Positions 16,532-24,544 of a stretch of DNA of 37,350 nt are shown piece by piece. The position numbers and the translations under genes were made by a program. The stretch is from a virus: positions 1 to 37,350 of the IMG/VR virus record IMGVR_UViG_3300010885_030936; one strand, written 5' to 3'. Below the pieces are notes generated by a model. That model saw only the letters and a program-made list of their open reading frames with translations, ran no database searches and was not told the origin of the DNA. Numbering within the stretch: the first letter of the stretch is position 1; every line of letters starts with the position of its first letter.

Positions 16532-16936
16532 TCACGCGCCGGCCAATTGTGAAAGTACTGAACGCTTTTTGCCTGCCCCCTTAGAGGGGAGGGGAACCGA
16601 CGATTCCACCGAGCCGTCAGTCACGGCTTCCTCGTCGGCCCCCAATTGCAAGGGGGCTAAACCTTGCTCCTGCGGCTGGATTTCGTCGGGATCAATTTCA
16701 CCCGCATCCGAGAACGTAAAAAGGGCGAGGCGCTCCATACCCATTTCGTATTCTTGGTTGCTACGCATCCAGCCCAATCGTGAAAGGTAGGGAATCTTAT
16801 CCGCATCCCCAAACCCAAAAATATGTCGAGCAACTTCCTCGTCTACGGCAACAGACTGCCCCTTTGGAAAGAGGTAGTCTGTTCCGTTATAACGATCCTG
16901 CAAATCCGCGTCGCTTCTGTTCTTAACCTTGAGCAT
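16532..16936 (-). CDS. Hypothetical head-associated protein
   Basis: In this 134-residue protein, residues about 1-75 form a compact domain (K-N-R-S-D-A-D-L-Q-D-R-Y-N-G-T-D-Y ... A-R-H-I-F-G-F). An acidic, Pro/Gln-rich disordered region follows, and the C-terminus is short and basic. Small proteins of this kind are common between capsid and adaptor genes in phages with this gene order. No catalytic motif is seen; a head-completion or accessory role is inferred from position. Confidence 0.75.
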   Translation of the reverse strand: MLKVKNRSDADLQDRYNGTDYLFPKGQSVAVDEEVARHIFGFGDADKIPYLSRLGWMRSNQEYEMGMERLALFTFSDAGEIDPDEIQPQEQGLAPLQLGADEEAVTDGSVESSVPLPSKGAGKKRSVLSQLAGA

Positions 16937-16962
16937 AGGGTAGCCCTCCCTTGCCTTGCTGA

Positions 16963-18093
16963 TTACAGAGGAATGACGTAGCTGATATCGCTTGCCACGC
17001 CGCCGGATGCGCCTGAGGCAAACGTCGTTGCCGCAGGAACCGTTCCGGTTGACGCCAGGGTGAAGGTTGCCAAGTTTGAAACGTCCAATTGACTCAAGCC
17101 GCCGTCCAGAATGGTTTGCGACGCATAGGTAGCCGAAGTGTTGTAGCCACCCAAGCCGTTCCGCATTGAGAACAGGTTGGTCGTATAGGACGGGTTTTTC
17201 ATCGAGCCGAACAGCGTCGCTGCGGTCGGCTGCGCCACGTATGTCAACTGCGAGCCGTTAGCGCCGCCCGAGGCCGCCGTAACGGTGGTCGCGGTGATGA
17301 CCGAGAGGCAAGTAACCGCGGTGACCGCCATGCTGGTCAGGCCAGCACAGGTGATCGTCGGCACAGTCGCGTAGCCGCCGCCGTAGTTTGACATGGTGAC
17401 CGCAACCGCTTGACCGTAACCGCCGGTCGTTGAAGTAACGAGAGCCGGAGTCAAAACCGCGCCAACACCCGGGTCGCCAAAAACCGGCGTCACAGTGATG
17501 GTCGGGGCCGATGTGTAGCCAGCGCCTTGATCGACGACCGTAACGCTGGAAACTGCGCCGGCGGTCAAAACTGCGTACGCGGTCGGTAGTAGGCCGCCGG
17601 CCGGAGGCGGCGAAAAGCTGATGATCGGAGGGATGACATAGCCGGAACCGCCAGCAGTAACGGTAATGGTTTGCTGGATCGCACCGCCCACGATGACGTT
17701 CATTTGAGCCGTTTGCGTCGGGGCGTTAGCCGGAGCCGCAACGGTCGCAGTCGCGCCAGTGGTGGACGAGGAGCCCGCCAGCCAGATGCCGTTTTTCGCC
17801 GCGTTAGAGGTGCCGCCGGTCGTAACCACGCCGCCGACAACAGTTCCGCTCAGGTTCATGATGCGGTAGTTGTAACCGTCCGAGGTAAACGGAACGATTG
17901 ATCCGGCGGTGATGGCGTTGAAATTGCGCCAAGTGGTCGAAATCGGATCGTACCATTGCAGCGCGGAATATTTGCCGAGCTGAACGAGGTACTGGCCGCC
18001 CGGCAGAACGGCGTATTGACCGCTTTGCAGCGTCACAGCCGACGACGGGTTTGCGAGAGTTTTGAGGCCGGAGCCAATTACATTAAATCCCAT
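16963..18093 (-). CDS. Repeat-containing head structural protein
   Basis: The N-terminal domain of this 376-residue protein (about 1-110) is followed by at least three repeats of a G-x-G-Y-x-x-x-P-x-I-x-[FVC] motif: G-S-G-Y-V-I-P-P-I, G-A-G-Y-T-S-A-P-T-I and G-G-G-Y-A-T-V-P-T-I. The repeats are about 40-45 residues apart and predict a beta-solenoid or serial beta-hairpin region. The C-terminal part (about 290-376) is separate and Thr/Ser/Ala-rich. The gene directly follows the major capsid gene and has a similar composition, so a decoration or second head protein is the likely role. No named family is assigned. Confidence 0.75.
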   Translation of the reverse strand: MGFNVIGSGLKTLANPSSAVTLQSGQYAVLPGGQYLVQLGKYSALQWYDPISTTWRNFNAITAGSIVPFTSDGYNYRIMNLSGTVVGGVVTTGGTSNAAKNGIWLAGSSSTTGATATVAAPANAPTQTAQMNVIVGGAIQQTITVTAGGSGYVIPPIISFSPPPAGGLLPTAYAVLTAGAVSSVTVVDQGAGYTSAPTITVTPVFGDPGVGAVLTPALVTSTTGGYGQAVAVTMSNYGGGYATVPTITCAGLTSMAVTAVTCLSVITATTVTAASGGANGSQLTYVAQPTAATLFGSMKNPSYTTNLFSMRNGLGGYNTSATYASQTILDGGLSQLDVSNLATFTLASTGTVPAATTFASGASGGVASDISYVIPL

Positions 18094-18105
18094 GTCATTC
18101 TCCTT

Positions 18106-19113
18106 TTACAGCGTCAAGCTGTTGTAACCACCAATGCGGGTCATCGCTTTCGGCTTGGTGACGACCAATTCAGCGATGTTCACAAGTGCGCCGACGTAGC
18201 CAAGCTGCCAGTTTGACAGGGTTGACTCAAAACCGGTAAAGGCAAAAGACGCTTGCTCATGGAAATAGAGCGATGCGTAATTGCTGTTCACCAGATACAT
18301 CGTGCCCTCGGGGCAATACGGATCGGCAAAGATCGGAACGCCGGCAACCATCAGGGCGCGGAAGCCGCTGCGCGGGCCATCCGGGTCGCTGTCGAACGCC
18401 TTGTCCGGCGTAATCATGAAGGTTTCTTGTCCGACAAAGTCTTGTGCCAGCAAAGTCCAGGTGCCGAAGCCGCACACGCCAAAGGTCGGAACCTCTGCGC
18501 CGTTTTTCACGGTTCCGCTGATGTATTGCAGCACGTTTTGACGGGTCGGGTTGACTGAGCCGGCGGCATAAACCTTCGATTTCCAATACGGTGACGAGGT
18601 GCGATTGATGTTGCCGTAGGTCGTCAGGTTGGTGCCGTCGTCAATCGCGCCCGGAAGGCCGATAAACGCTTGCTGATTGGTCGTGTTGTTGTAGAGCGCG
18701 GTCGCCATCACGTCGCAAGTGACGTTCGTCGCGTCGTTCATGCGAGCCTCGATCAGCGGGATGATTGCGTAGTCAAGCTGCACCGCGCCTTCCATACCGA
18801 GGAACGGGATCGGGGTAATAAACAGCTTCAGGTTAAATTCCGCGAGGAAGGCACCTTGCTGCGAGGAGGGCTGCGCGAACCCGCCCGAATAGTCTGACCA
18901 CTGGCCGGACACGAATGAAGCGCCCTGCACAGGAACCGACACAGACGATACACCGCCCGATGCGGTTTGTGAGTTCGCAATCAGCGCGGCCAAAAGCGGC
19001 GTCGAGTTGTATAACTGCACAACCAGTTTCGGAATGAAAGCGCGGCGGGTAACTGCCGTCAGCTCGTTTGCGATGCTCCCCGAAGGGATGATGCCTGTGC
19101 CAAGTACTGACAT
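18106..19113 (-). CDS. Major capsid protein
   Basis: This 335-residue protein is assigned as the major coat protein. It follows the probable scaffold directly and is preceded by a strong AGGAGA Shine-Dalgarno site. The sequence has an N-terminal helical arm (T-A-V-T-R-R-A-F-I-P-K-L), an extended loop region and a central helix with D-Y-A-I-I-P-L-I-E-A-R-M. The alternating beta/alpha C-terminal part (for example F-M-I-T-P-D-K-A-F and L-V-N-S-N-Y-A-S-L-Y-F-H) suits the HK97 fold. No protease gene is seen nearby, so maturation by cleavage is not predicted. The family assignment rests on position, size and pattern. Confidence 0.85.
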   Translation of the reverse strand: MSVLGTGIIPSGSIANELTAVTRRAFIPKLVVQLYNSTPLLAALIANSQTASGGVSSVSVPVQGASFVSGQWSDYSGGFAQPSSQQGAFLAEFNLKLFITPIPFLGMEGAVQLDYAIIPLIEARMNDATNVTCDVMATALYNNTTNQQAFIGLPGAIDDGTNLTTYGNINRTSSPYWKSKVYAAGSVNPTRQNVLQYISGTVKNGAEVPTFGVCGFGTWTLLAQDFVGQETFMITPDKAFDSDPDGPRSGFRALMVAGVPIFADPYCPEGTMYLVNSNYASLYFHEQASFAFTGFESTLSNWQLGYVGALVNIAELVVTKPKAMTRIGGYNSLTL

Positions 19114-19125
19114 GGTGTTCTCCTG

Positions 19126-19656
19126 TTACGCGGCCCTACCGCGATTCTTGATAAGGTCTGCAATGGCATTGGTAGCCTCATTGCGTGACCATTGGTTGAT
19201 GTTCAAGCCCATCGTTTTAAGATCGGGTCTTGGTAGTGCGGGTTGCGAAAAACTGCTTGGTGTCGGTGGCGCTGAATTGCGCTGCGAAATGAAAAACTCG
19301 GCAGCGGTATCGTGGTTATTGATACCTTTTTCAACCATAAGTTTTTCCACTTCTGCAACATCAGAAGCACTCAGCCCCTTGTTCTTGACAAGATTCTCGC
19401 GGCGCTCTCTGACCATATCGCGCATCGATCGCTCTTGCCCTTCACGTTCAAGTCTTTCGATCTTGTCCACATAAGGTTTGACCGAGCTGGAAATTCGGTT
19501 TGGAATATCCAGTTCGGGTATTGAAAGATTTGGGTCGGCAACCTTCATCGCTTGCAGCATCATGCCGCGAGTTTTCGGGTTGTCGGTCAAACCTTTTGCC
19601 AGCGCGGCCAAATCGGCTATCGCTTCTGGCGTCATTCCTTCTAGTGATACGGCCAT
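19126..19656 (-). CDS. Putative scaffolding protein
   Basis: This 176-residue protein is acidic to neutral and mainly helical, with strong coiled-coil potential at about 55-100 (V-D-K-I-E-R-L-E-R-E-G-Q-E-R-S). A Pro/Ser-rich linker follows (about 128-145), and the C-terminal helical segment is positively charged (K-N-R-G-R-A-A). This is the classic build of head scaffolding proteins, which bind coat protein through a basic C-terminal helix. It ends 12 bp before the major capsid gene. A protease domain is not visible. Confidence 0.8.
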   Translation of the reverse strand: MAVSLEGMTPEAIADLAALAKGLTDNPKTRGMMLQAMKVADPNLSIPELDIPNRISSSVKPYVDKIERLEREGQERSMRDMVRERRENLVKNKGLSASDVAEVEKLMVEKGINNHDTAAEFFISQRNSAPPTPSSFSQPALPRPDLKTMGLNINQWSRNEATNAIADLIKNRGRAA

Positions 19657-19708
19657 GATGTTTTCCCCTGACGGTTAAGAGTAAGCAATCACACTGTTGA
19701 TCGAAAAA

Positions 19709-19915
19709 TTATTTACGAACGCCCGAAGTCGTGCCGCCGGGCTTTTGCAGCGTCATTTCGTTCTTGTACGGGCCATTCGGCTCTTTGAGCTGATCCAGAC
19801 CGCCCATTTGGTTCAGGCGCGGCGGGTTGACGATGCGGCCATGCTGGCGCTTCTTGTCGAGCGGGTCGCGGATTGAAAAAGATTTGGGGGCAAAAACGCC
19901 GGTATAGTCGGACAT
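19709..19915 (-). CDS. Small basic hypothetical protein
   Basis: This 68-residue protein starts MSDYTGVFAPKS. It is basic, Pro/Gly/Lys/Gln-rich and probably unstructured. It lies between a Pro/Gly-rich protein and the scaffold in the head-assembly block. No family is recognised. It is preceded by an AGGAG-type ribosome-binding site, which supports its being translated. Confidence 0.72.
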   Translation of the reverse strand: MSDYTGVFAPKSFSIRDPLDKKRQHGRIVNPPRLNQMGGLDQLKEPNGPYKNEMTLQKPGGTTSGVRK

Positions 19916-19927
19916 GGTTTTCTCCTG

Positions 19928-20386
19928 TTAAGCCATTGGGGGCATCGGGGGCATTGGTGCCGCGCCTCCGGGCGGTGCGCCGCCGGGTGCTCCGCTTGGG
20001 GGCATGGGCTTCATCCCACCCTGACCTTGCGGAAGGCTCGACAGCAAATTCATCAACTCTGCGGGCATCAATTCGTTGCTTCGGGCGCGGTTTGCGCCGC
20101 CAAATTTCTTACCGAGGGTGCCGAGCGTCTTGAGAATCTCGCCGCCTTCCTCGGATTCGCTGCCAAAATCGGGCAACGCCTGTTCGAGCAAATCCATTGC
20201 CTGCTGAACCTTGAGCATCGCCTGTTGTTTTTCTCCGGCGTTTTCTTGCGGGCCAGACATAGGGGCGCTCACCGGAGCCATCCCGCCACCGCCGGCAGGA
20301 CTCGCATCCGGCCCGCCCGGAGGGAGAGGGGTCGGCGGGCCGGATTTGCCCATAAGGGCCGCAAGTTTAGGGTCAATAGCTGGCAT
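19928..20386 (-). CDS. Hypothetical head-assembly protein with Pro/Gly-rich tails
   Basis: The frame extends to 20428, but the ATG at 20384..20386 (MPAIDPKLAALMG) is chosen because AGGA stands 7 nt upstream and the upstream gene ends at 20395. The product is about 152 residues with three parts: a Pro/Gly-rich start, a central helical domain (about 45-110, Q-Q-A-M-L-K-V-Q-Q-A-M-D-L-L-E-Q) and a C-terminal P-P-G-G-A-P-rich tail with repeated M-P-P. This composition recalls phage assembly chaperones or minor head proteins, but no family is assigned. Confidence 0.72.
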   Translation of the reverse strand: MPAIDPKLAALMGKSGPPTPLPPGGPDASPAGGGGMAPVSAPMSGPQENAGEKQQAMLKVQQAMDLLEQALPDFGSESEEGGEILKTLGTLGKKFGGANRARSNELMPAELMNLLSSLPQGQGGMKPMPPSGAPGGAPPGGAAPMPPMPPMA

Positions 20387-20394
20387 GTTTTTTC

Positions 20395-20994
20395 CTAGAA
20401 TACCGACGTGAGCGGCACTTCCACCCACTCAATCGAGGCGTAAAGAGATGCGCCGGAAGGAACCGTATTGGCCCCCAAAGACAATGAAATCGATTGGCCT
20501 GGACGGATGATCGGCGGCTTGCTGCCGCGAGTCGTGAAGGTCAATTCAAAAAACGAAACCGAGACTGACGGAGTTGCCGCCGCCGGAATGGTGATGTGTG
20601 CGCCATCAATAATTTGACCGGTTCCGAGCGTAGAAGGAGCTGCGGTATAGCCAACAACCGTCGCTGCCGTGGCCGCGTCAGCCGTATCGGACTGCGTGAC
20701 AACCCCAAATCCAGACAAAAATGACGCTTGCGTGGTCGAGAAAGTTGTTGGAGTGCCGCCCACATTGGCTGTGATGCGCCGAATAAGATAGGCGTCCGAG
20801 GTCGAGCTGGCGGTTGCGTCGTACGACACATAGCACCGCGTCACCCGCAGCGCCACGGTTGCCGTTGACGCCAAGCTGATATTTAAAACATCGCTGGCGG
20901 CAGTGTAGGGCACAACATCAAACAGGACGGCCTTGTAGGTCGGCAGGCTTGAGCCTATCGACACCTGCAAAGCATTTCCCATGTCTTGTGCCAT
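20395..20994 (-). CDS. Structural protein, beta-rich
   Basis: This 199-residue protein starts MAQDMGNALQVS. It has alternating strands and Thr/Ser/Ala-rich turns with few charges, and the C-terminus ends in a strand followed by W-V-E-V-P-L-T-S-V-F. It is probably a small jelly-roll virion protein (decoration or spike type). It lies in a pair with the next gene, which has a similar composition. No enzyme motif is visible. Confidence 0.72.
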   Translation of the reverse strand: MAQDMGNALQVSIGSSLPTYKAVLFDVVPYTAASDVLNISLASTATVALRVTRCYVSYDATASSTSDAYLIRRITANVGGTPTTFSTTQASFLSGFGVVTQSDTADAATAATVVGYTAAPSTLGTGQIIDGAHITIPAAATPSVSVSFFELTFTTRGSKPPIIRPGQSISLSLGANTVPSGASLYASIEWVEVPLTSVF

Positions 20995-21001
20995 ATCAGT
21001 C

Positions 21002-21634
21002 TTAGCTCAAGTAAACAATTGGGGCTTTGGCTGCCGTAAATGTAGTCGGCGGCGTAATCGTGGCCGGAATCGTTCCGAAAGTTGCCGCCGTGATCGCGGA
21101 AGCGCAAATCTGATACGGGGCCGGAACGGTCTGCAAAGCGCCTGCGGTTGTGCCGCTACCCTGAACCGCAATGAAATACTGTTGCGGGCCGTAGAGCTGA
21201 ACCTGCGTTGCTGACAGGCCGGCGGTTGACGCGGTCAGGCCGCTTGCCGGATAGACCAGCGCCAGCGGTTGGGTCTGCCAAGTGTTCGCGGTGGCGAGCA
21301 ACTGACCGGCCAGAGCGGTTGAGGCAATCAAGCGACCGTATGAGTCGTAAATCGCGGCAAGCCAATTGTCCGTCGTGGCGGTGCCGCCCGACAGGATGCT
21401 GATGTTTTTCACGATCCGGTTGTAGGGAACCAAAATATCGGTTGTCCACAACTGGACGATATCGGTCGTATTGGTGCCAATGCTAGCAAGCGCGACGGAA
21501 CCGATGGGGATATTTGAGCAGATAAGCTGCCCGCCAGCCACGTTAAGCTGACCGTTGACGCCAATGCCGGCGACGAAGTTATCTTCGGTTTGGTTGCCGA
21601 CTTTTTGACGCTGTTGCAAGTATCCGAGTGCCAT
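21002..21634 (-). CDS. Structural protein, beta-rich
   Basis: This 210-residue protein is rich in Ala, Thr, Gly and Ile. Its segment L-W-T-T-D-I-L-V-P-Y-N-R-I-V-K-N-I-S-I-L is followed by W-L-A-A-I-Y-D-S-Y-G-R-L, a strand pattern common in small phage head proteins. It is probably a virion protein, paired with the neighbouring 199-residue gene. The promoter-distal flank carries the cluster of mini-genes that separates it from the portal. Confidence 0.74.
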   Translation of the reverse strand: MALGYLQQRQKVGNQTEDNFVAGIGVNGQLNVAGGQLICSNIPIGSVALASIGTNTTDIVQLWTTDILVPYNRIVKNISILSGGTATTDNWLAAIYDSYGRLIASTALAGQLLATANTWQTQPLALVYPASGLTASTAGLSATQVQLYGPQQYFIAVQGSGTTAGALQTVPAPYQICASAITAATFGTIPATITPPTTFTAAKAPIVYLS

Positions 21635-21744
21635 TAGATTCTCCGTCAGTAATTGCTTACTTTACTGATAAACAGCTTGTATTAAAAACGTGTTTTTCAG
21701 CAAAGTCAAATAATGTTCGATGCTGACGGGCATCGAGGGCGGTA

Positions 21745-21789
21745 TTACCGCTTGCTTTTACGCTTTGCGCGCATGTGTTTGCGGGCCAT
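21745..21789 (-). CDS. Mini-gene for 14-residue Arg/Lys-rich peptide (second copy)
   Basis: The frame ATG (21787..21789) to TAA (21745..21747) encodes MARKHMRAKRKSKR. Eight of its 14 residues are Arg or Lys. It has an excellent AGGAGA ribosome-binding site, and the start context AGGAGAAGATTATGGCCCGC nearly duplicates that of the first copy at 21853..21897. Aligned without gaps, the two peptides share 9 of 14 residues plus two R/K exchanges, so they are paralogues. A peptide this basic would bind nucleic acid or an acidic protein surface. Being between portal and head genes, a packaging-related or coat-associated role is the first hypothesis. It is too short for usual gene finders. Confidence 0.65.
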   Translation of the reverse strand: MARKHMRAKRKSKR

Positions 21790-21852
21790 AATCTTCTCCT
21801 GGGCTTGGATTGAGAATGGGCGCTGACGCACCCAACCATCGGACGAATCCGA

Positions 21853-21897
21853 TTACTTCTTGGAAGCGCGTTTAGCGCGGCGCGAACGGCGGGCCAT
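21853..21897 (-). CDS. Mini-gene for 14-residue Arg/Lys-rich peptide (first copy)
   Basis: The frame ATG (21895..21897) to TAA (21853..21855) encodes MARRSRRAKRASKK, with nine basic residues of 14. A TAAGGAG Shine-Dalgarno sequence sits 6 nt before the ATG, stronger than for many larger genes here. It is the paralogue of the mini-gene at 21745..21789, with the same length, the same start context and shared M-A-R and R-A-K-R motifs. The pattern of ribosome-binding site, short frame and repeated copy argues for translation. Function is unknown; basic peptides such as microvirus protein J show that tiny packaged DNA-binding proteins exist in phages, but no homology is claimed. Confidence 0.65.
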   Translation of the reverse strand: MARRSRRAKRASKK

Positions 21898-21907
21898 AAT
21901 CATCTCC

Positions 21908-21946
21908 TTAGTCGAAGCGGCCACGTTTTAAAGGGAACACAGCCAT
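21908..21946 (-). CDS. Possible leader mini-ORF (12 codons)
   Basis: The frame ATG (21944..21946) to TAA (21908..21910) encodes MAVFPLKRGRFD. The TAA is part of the TAAGGAG ribosome-binding site of the next mini-gene, so translation would be tightly coupled. There is no well-placed Shine-Dalgarno sequence of its own (an AGGG is only 1 nt from the ATG), which makes translation doubtful. It could be an attenuator-like leader or chance. Confidence 0.25.
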   Translation of the reverse strand: MAVFPLKRGRFD

Positions 21947-21989
21947 ACCCTGTGCGAATTTTTACACCAATCTTTTGCCAATTTCAAAT

Positions 21990-23621
21990 TTATTTTGCAG
22001 CATTGCCCGCCGCCTCCGATTGAGCCTCAGCCTGCTTCGCCTTTTGCTCCGCAGCCTCCATCAGCTTTAGTTTCCGCAGCAATAGGTCTTTCATCGGCGG
22101 GTCAATCATTTCAATGAACGATTCGCGGTCGATTGCGTGAGCCTCCAGCAGCTCGGCAGCCAACTGTTTGTGATCTTCCGAGAACAGCGGGGAATTGCTG
22201 TGCGAATCCACTTTCACGACGTAATCTGACGTGAATTGCGAGGGAATAAACGGATTACCCTTTGCGTCTTTCAAGTCGTTGGTGTCGTGTTTTTGCATGA
22301 CCTTGAGATAAAGCGTAGCGATTTTTTCCAAAGCATCTTCAACCACCAGCGCCCGCTTCTTGATTCGAGCCGATCCAAGCCGCGCCAGCTCAGAGGTCTG
22401 CCGGCCAGAGCGAACTCCGGACTCGCCTTTGCCCATCATAATGTTTTGCAGGCCGCTGCGCTCCGAGAACATCGCGTCAATTTCGTGGATGACGGCAAAA
22501 AGATCGGGGGGAATGTCCGGCTTATGGCGATCCACTTTGCCTTGCATGGAATCCGTGACGAGCAAACCGCCTGGACGATTCAATGCAAAATTCTTTTCGT
22601 CAACCAAGCCCATCCAGCCGGTCAACGATGTTGGGGGATCAACATTCAGATCGAGCAATTCCTTGACCTGCAAAACGCGCTGATTGCGCCACTTTTGCAA
22701 GCCCACCAAGCCGCTGACTTCTGACATGCCCCAAAAGTACGAGTACATCGGATTCGGGCAAATCTGAACAAACGGCACCTCGCCCTTGATAAAGAAATTC
22801 ATTCGGTCGTAAATCGTGACCGAGTTTGAGGCTCTTGTTACGACGCGGTAATCGCCGCCATCAGTATCCCACACCCAAAGTTCCTGCATCTCAACCAAGT
22901 CCTCCGCGACTCTCGGCATGTAGTCAACATTCGCGTTGAGAGGAACTTGCGCGTTACCTTGCATCGTCGGCGTAGATGCGGACAATATGATGCGATCAAC
23001 ACCGGTCGGATCGGACTCTTTGTTGGTGCGCGGAAATGCGTCAAGGTTGGCAAGAATTTGCTCGCGCTGCGGATGCTTTGCCAAATCCACTTCCAGCTGC
23101 GACTTGGTTGTGTAGTAGGAATGGCACATTGCCTCTTGGCGATCCAAGTAAGGAATATCCTCCCGCAATACGCCGAACGAGCCCGGGTCAATAATGAACG
23201 GATCAATTCCCTGCAAACCTTTTTCGTTGGCGCGAACGATAATTTTAAAGATCATCGTGTTGTAGACCAGCGACCAGATCAAGCCTTGCCCAAAAGTCTG
23301 GTCACCGTTTGACATGAGCCACTGGTCGTTGACGGCGCGGTTGATTGCATTGAGGCGCAGGTATTCGTGGCCTGGAATGTGCGGCCCTAAATGCGTCGTG
23401 AATTTTGTTGTCTCGGACGCAAACAGAAACGCAGTCAGCATGTCGATGTGCGGAAAGATTTTGTTGTATGGCGTTTCCGGCTCGTCCGGCCCGCGACCGA
23501 ACAGGAAGAAATGCCGATTGCTGCCGTAGTCAATCCGGCGGTCGTCCTGGGATTTTGTGCACTTGTCGATCAGCTCTTGGTAGAACATATCGCGCTGCTG
23601 CATGTCTTTTGGGATTTTCAT
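21990..23621 (-). CDS. Portal protein
   Basis: This 543-residue protein would form the dodecameric DNA gateway at the head vertex. It starts MKIPKDMQQRDM and has a mixed alpha/beta N-terminal domain (P-Y-N-K-I-F-P-H-I-D-M-L-T-A-F-L-F), long stem-like helices and a C-terminal region (about 400-540) with V-R-S-G-R-Q-T-S-E-L-A-R-L. The tail is Gln/Ala/Glu-rich (Q-K-A-K-Q-A-E-A-Q-S-E-A-A). The size, the place directly downstream of the terminase block and the pattern fit podovirus-type portal proteins. It is preceded by the zinc-ribbon-like gene with a 3-bp gap. Confidence 0.85.
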   Translation of the reverse strand: MKIPKDMQQRDMFYQELIDKCTKSQDDRRIDYGSNRHFFLFGRGPDEPETPYNKIFPHIDMLTAFLFASETTKFTTHLGPHIPGHEYLRLNAINRAVNDQWLMSNGDQTFGQGLIWSLVYNTMIFKIIVRANEKGLQGIDPFIIDPGSFGVLREDIPYLDRQEAMCHSYYTTKSQLEVDLAKHPQREQILANLDAFPRTNKESDPTGVDRIILSASTPTMQGNAQVPLNANVDYMPRVAEDLVEMQELWVWDTDGGDYRVVTRASNSVTIYDRMNFFIKGEVPFVQICPNPMYSYFWGMSEVSGLVGLQKWRNQRVLQVKELLDLNVDPPTSLTGWMGLVDEKNFALNRPGGLLVTDSMQGKVDRHKPDIPPDLFAVIHEIDAMFSERSGLQNIMMGKGESGVRSGRQTSELARLGSARIKKRALVVEDALEKIATLYLKVMQKHDTNDLKDAKGNPFIPSQFTSDYVVKVDSHSNSPLFSEDHKQLAAELLEAHAIDRESFIEMIDPPMKDLLLRKLKLMEAAEQKAKQAEAQSEAAGNAAK

Positions 23622-23624
23622 TGC

Positions 23625-24071
23625 TTACGCCTTAATCTCGCCGTCATGGCGACCCACCACCATTGGCTTTGGTTGTTGAAGCGCCGGTCGAATGGACTGC
23701 AATGCGTTGTCCGGGATTGCCTTTGATGACGCGAGCGCTTGATTGATGCCCGAAGTGCCCTGCGGAACCTGACCCCACGCATTTCGCGTATCGCCCAACT
23801 TTCCCATCAATTGATTTTGCGCCGCCACGGCCTTTGAATTTGGACGAACAACCGCCGAAGTGCCGTTTTGATTGTTCATGTCGGTCAATTTGAAGTCAGA
23901 AGCGAGGTTTCCGAGGGTTTTGTCGATGTTTTTGGTGCGAAAAGAGGTCAGTCCGGCAGGCTGAATGTAGGTGATTTCGACCATAGATTTGCCGCAACCA
24001 TGCGGGCAATTACCCGTCATGCTCTCAAAAACACCATGCGCCATGCAATTGTAGTCGTGAAGAACGGCCAT
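23625..24071 (-). CDS. Hypothetical protein with N-terminal Cys/His cluster
   Basis: The first 26 residues of this 148-residue protein carry C9, H12, C22, H24 and C26, an arrangement suited to binding one zinc ion. The rest is Asn/Gln/Ser/Ala-rich and looks partly disordered, with a helical part near 95-125. It has a strong AGGAGG ribosome-binding site. It lies between the terminase region and the portal, which suggests a role in packaging or head assembly, but no family is recognised. Confidence 0.75.
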   Translation of the reverse strand: MAVLHDYNCMAHGVFESMTGNCPHGCGKSMVEITYIQPAGLTSFRTKNIDKTLGNLASDFKLTDMNNQNGTSAVVRPNSKAVAAQNQLMGKLGDTRNAWGQVPQGTSGINQALASSKAIPDNALQSIRPALQQPKPMVVGRHDGEIKA

Positions 24072-24094
24072 TTACGCCTCCTGAGTGTGTGTAT

Positions 24095-24544
24095 TTAACG
24101 CTTAAAGGACAATTTCGGCAATACGATGGTCGGTTTGCTGGAAAACAGCTTGTCGAATGAAGGCATGGTTTCCTTGACCGGCGCTTCGCCTTGCACAATC
24201 TTGGGATGCGTTCCGGCTCGCCCAAAAATAACGCGGTGCACCGGAAGCGCCGGCCGGATCGGCTTATCAATCCAAATTTTGCTGCCGCGCCCAACCATCT
24301 TGCCGTTGTGCCGCAGCTCTCCGGTTTCGATTTGCAGGCAGATTTTTGCAAGGCGCTTCAACTGTAGCGGCCCGAATCTGCGGCCTGCGTCCTGCGGCCT
24401 CGCTTGAACGAACAACGTCAGATCGTGCGACCGCACTTTCATCAGCTTTGCGATTTGTATTTTTGGAAAAATCTTGAGCGCCGCAATCGTTCTGGTGCGA
24501 ATTTCCTCGACCGGCATGGTGAGGTGATTGGGCTGATCGCTCAA
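24095..24544 (-). CDS. Hypothetical basic protein, probable TTG start
   Basis: This 149-residue protein uses TTG (24542..24544) as its likely start. GGAG is 8 nt upstream, and the codon overlaps the TGA of the preceding gene (TTGA). The alternative ATG at codon 10 has no ribosome-binding site. The product is basic with a helical N-terminal half (I-A-K-L-M-K-V-R-S-H-D-L-T-L-F and R-F-G-P-L-Q-L-K-R-L-A-K) that could bind nucleic acid, and a Pro/Lys-rich C-terminus. No family is assigned. Its place between the terminase and portal is consistent with a packaging or head-assembly accessory. Confidence 0.68.
   Translation of the reverse strand: MSDQPNHLTMPVEEIRTRTIAALKIFPKIQIAKLMKVRSHDLTLFVQARPQDAGRRFGPLQLKRLAKICLQIETGELRHNGKMVGRGSKIWIDKPIRPALPVHRVIFGRAGTHPKIVQGEAPVKETMPSFDKLFSSKPTIVLPKLSFKR

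Noticed and set aside
21660-21735. 23-codon frame starting MPVSIEHYL after the second mini-gene
   Set aside because: There is no ribosome-binding site and no similarity to the basic peptides; chance is sufficient.
21657-21839. Minus-strand 60-codon frame over the mini-gene cluster
   Set aside because: It lies out of frame with the two mini-genes that have strong ribosome-binding sites and paralogy; it has no Shine-Dalgarno site of its own.
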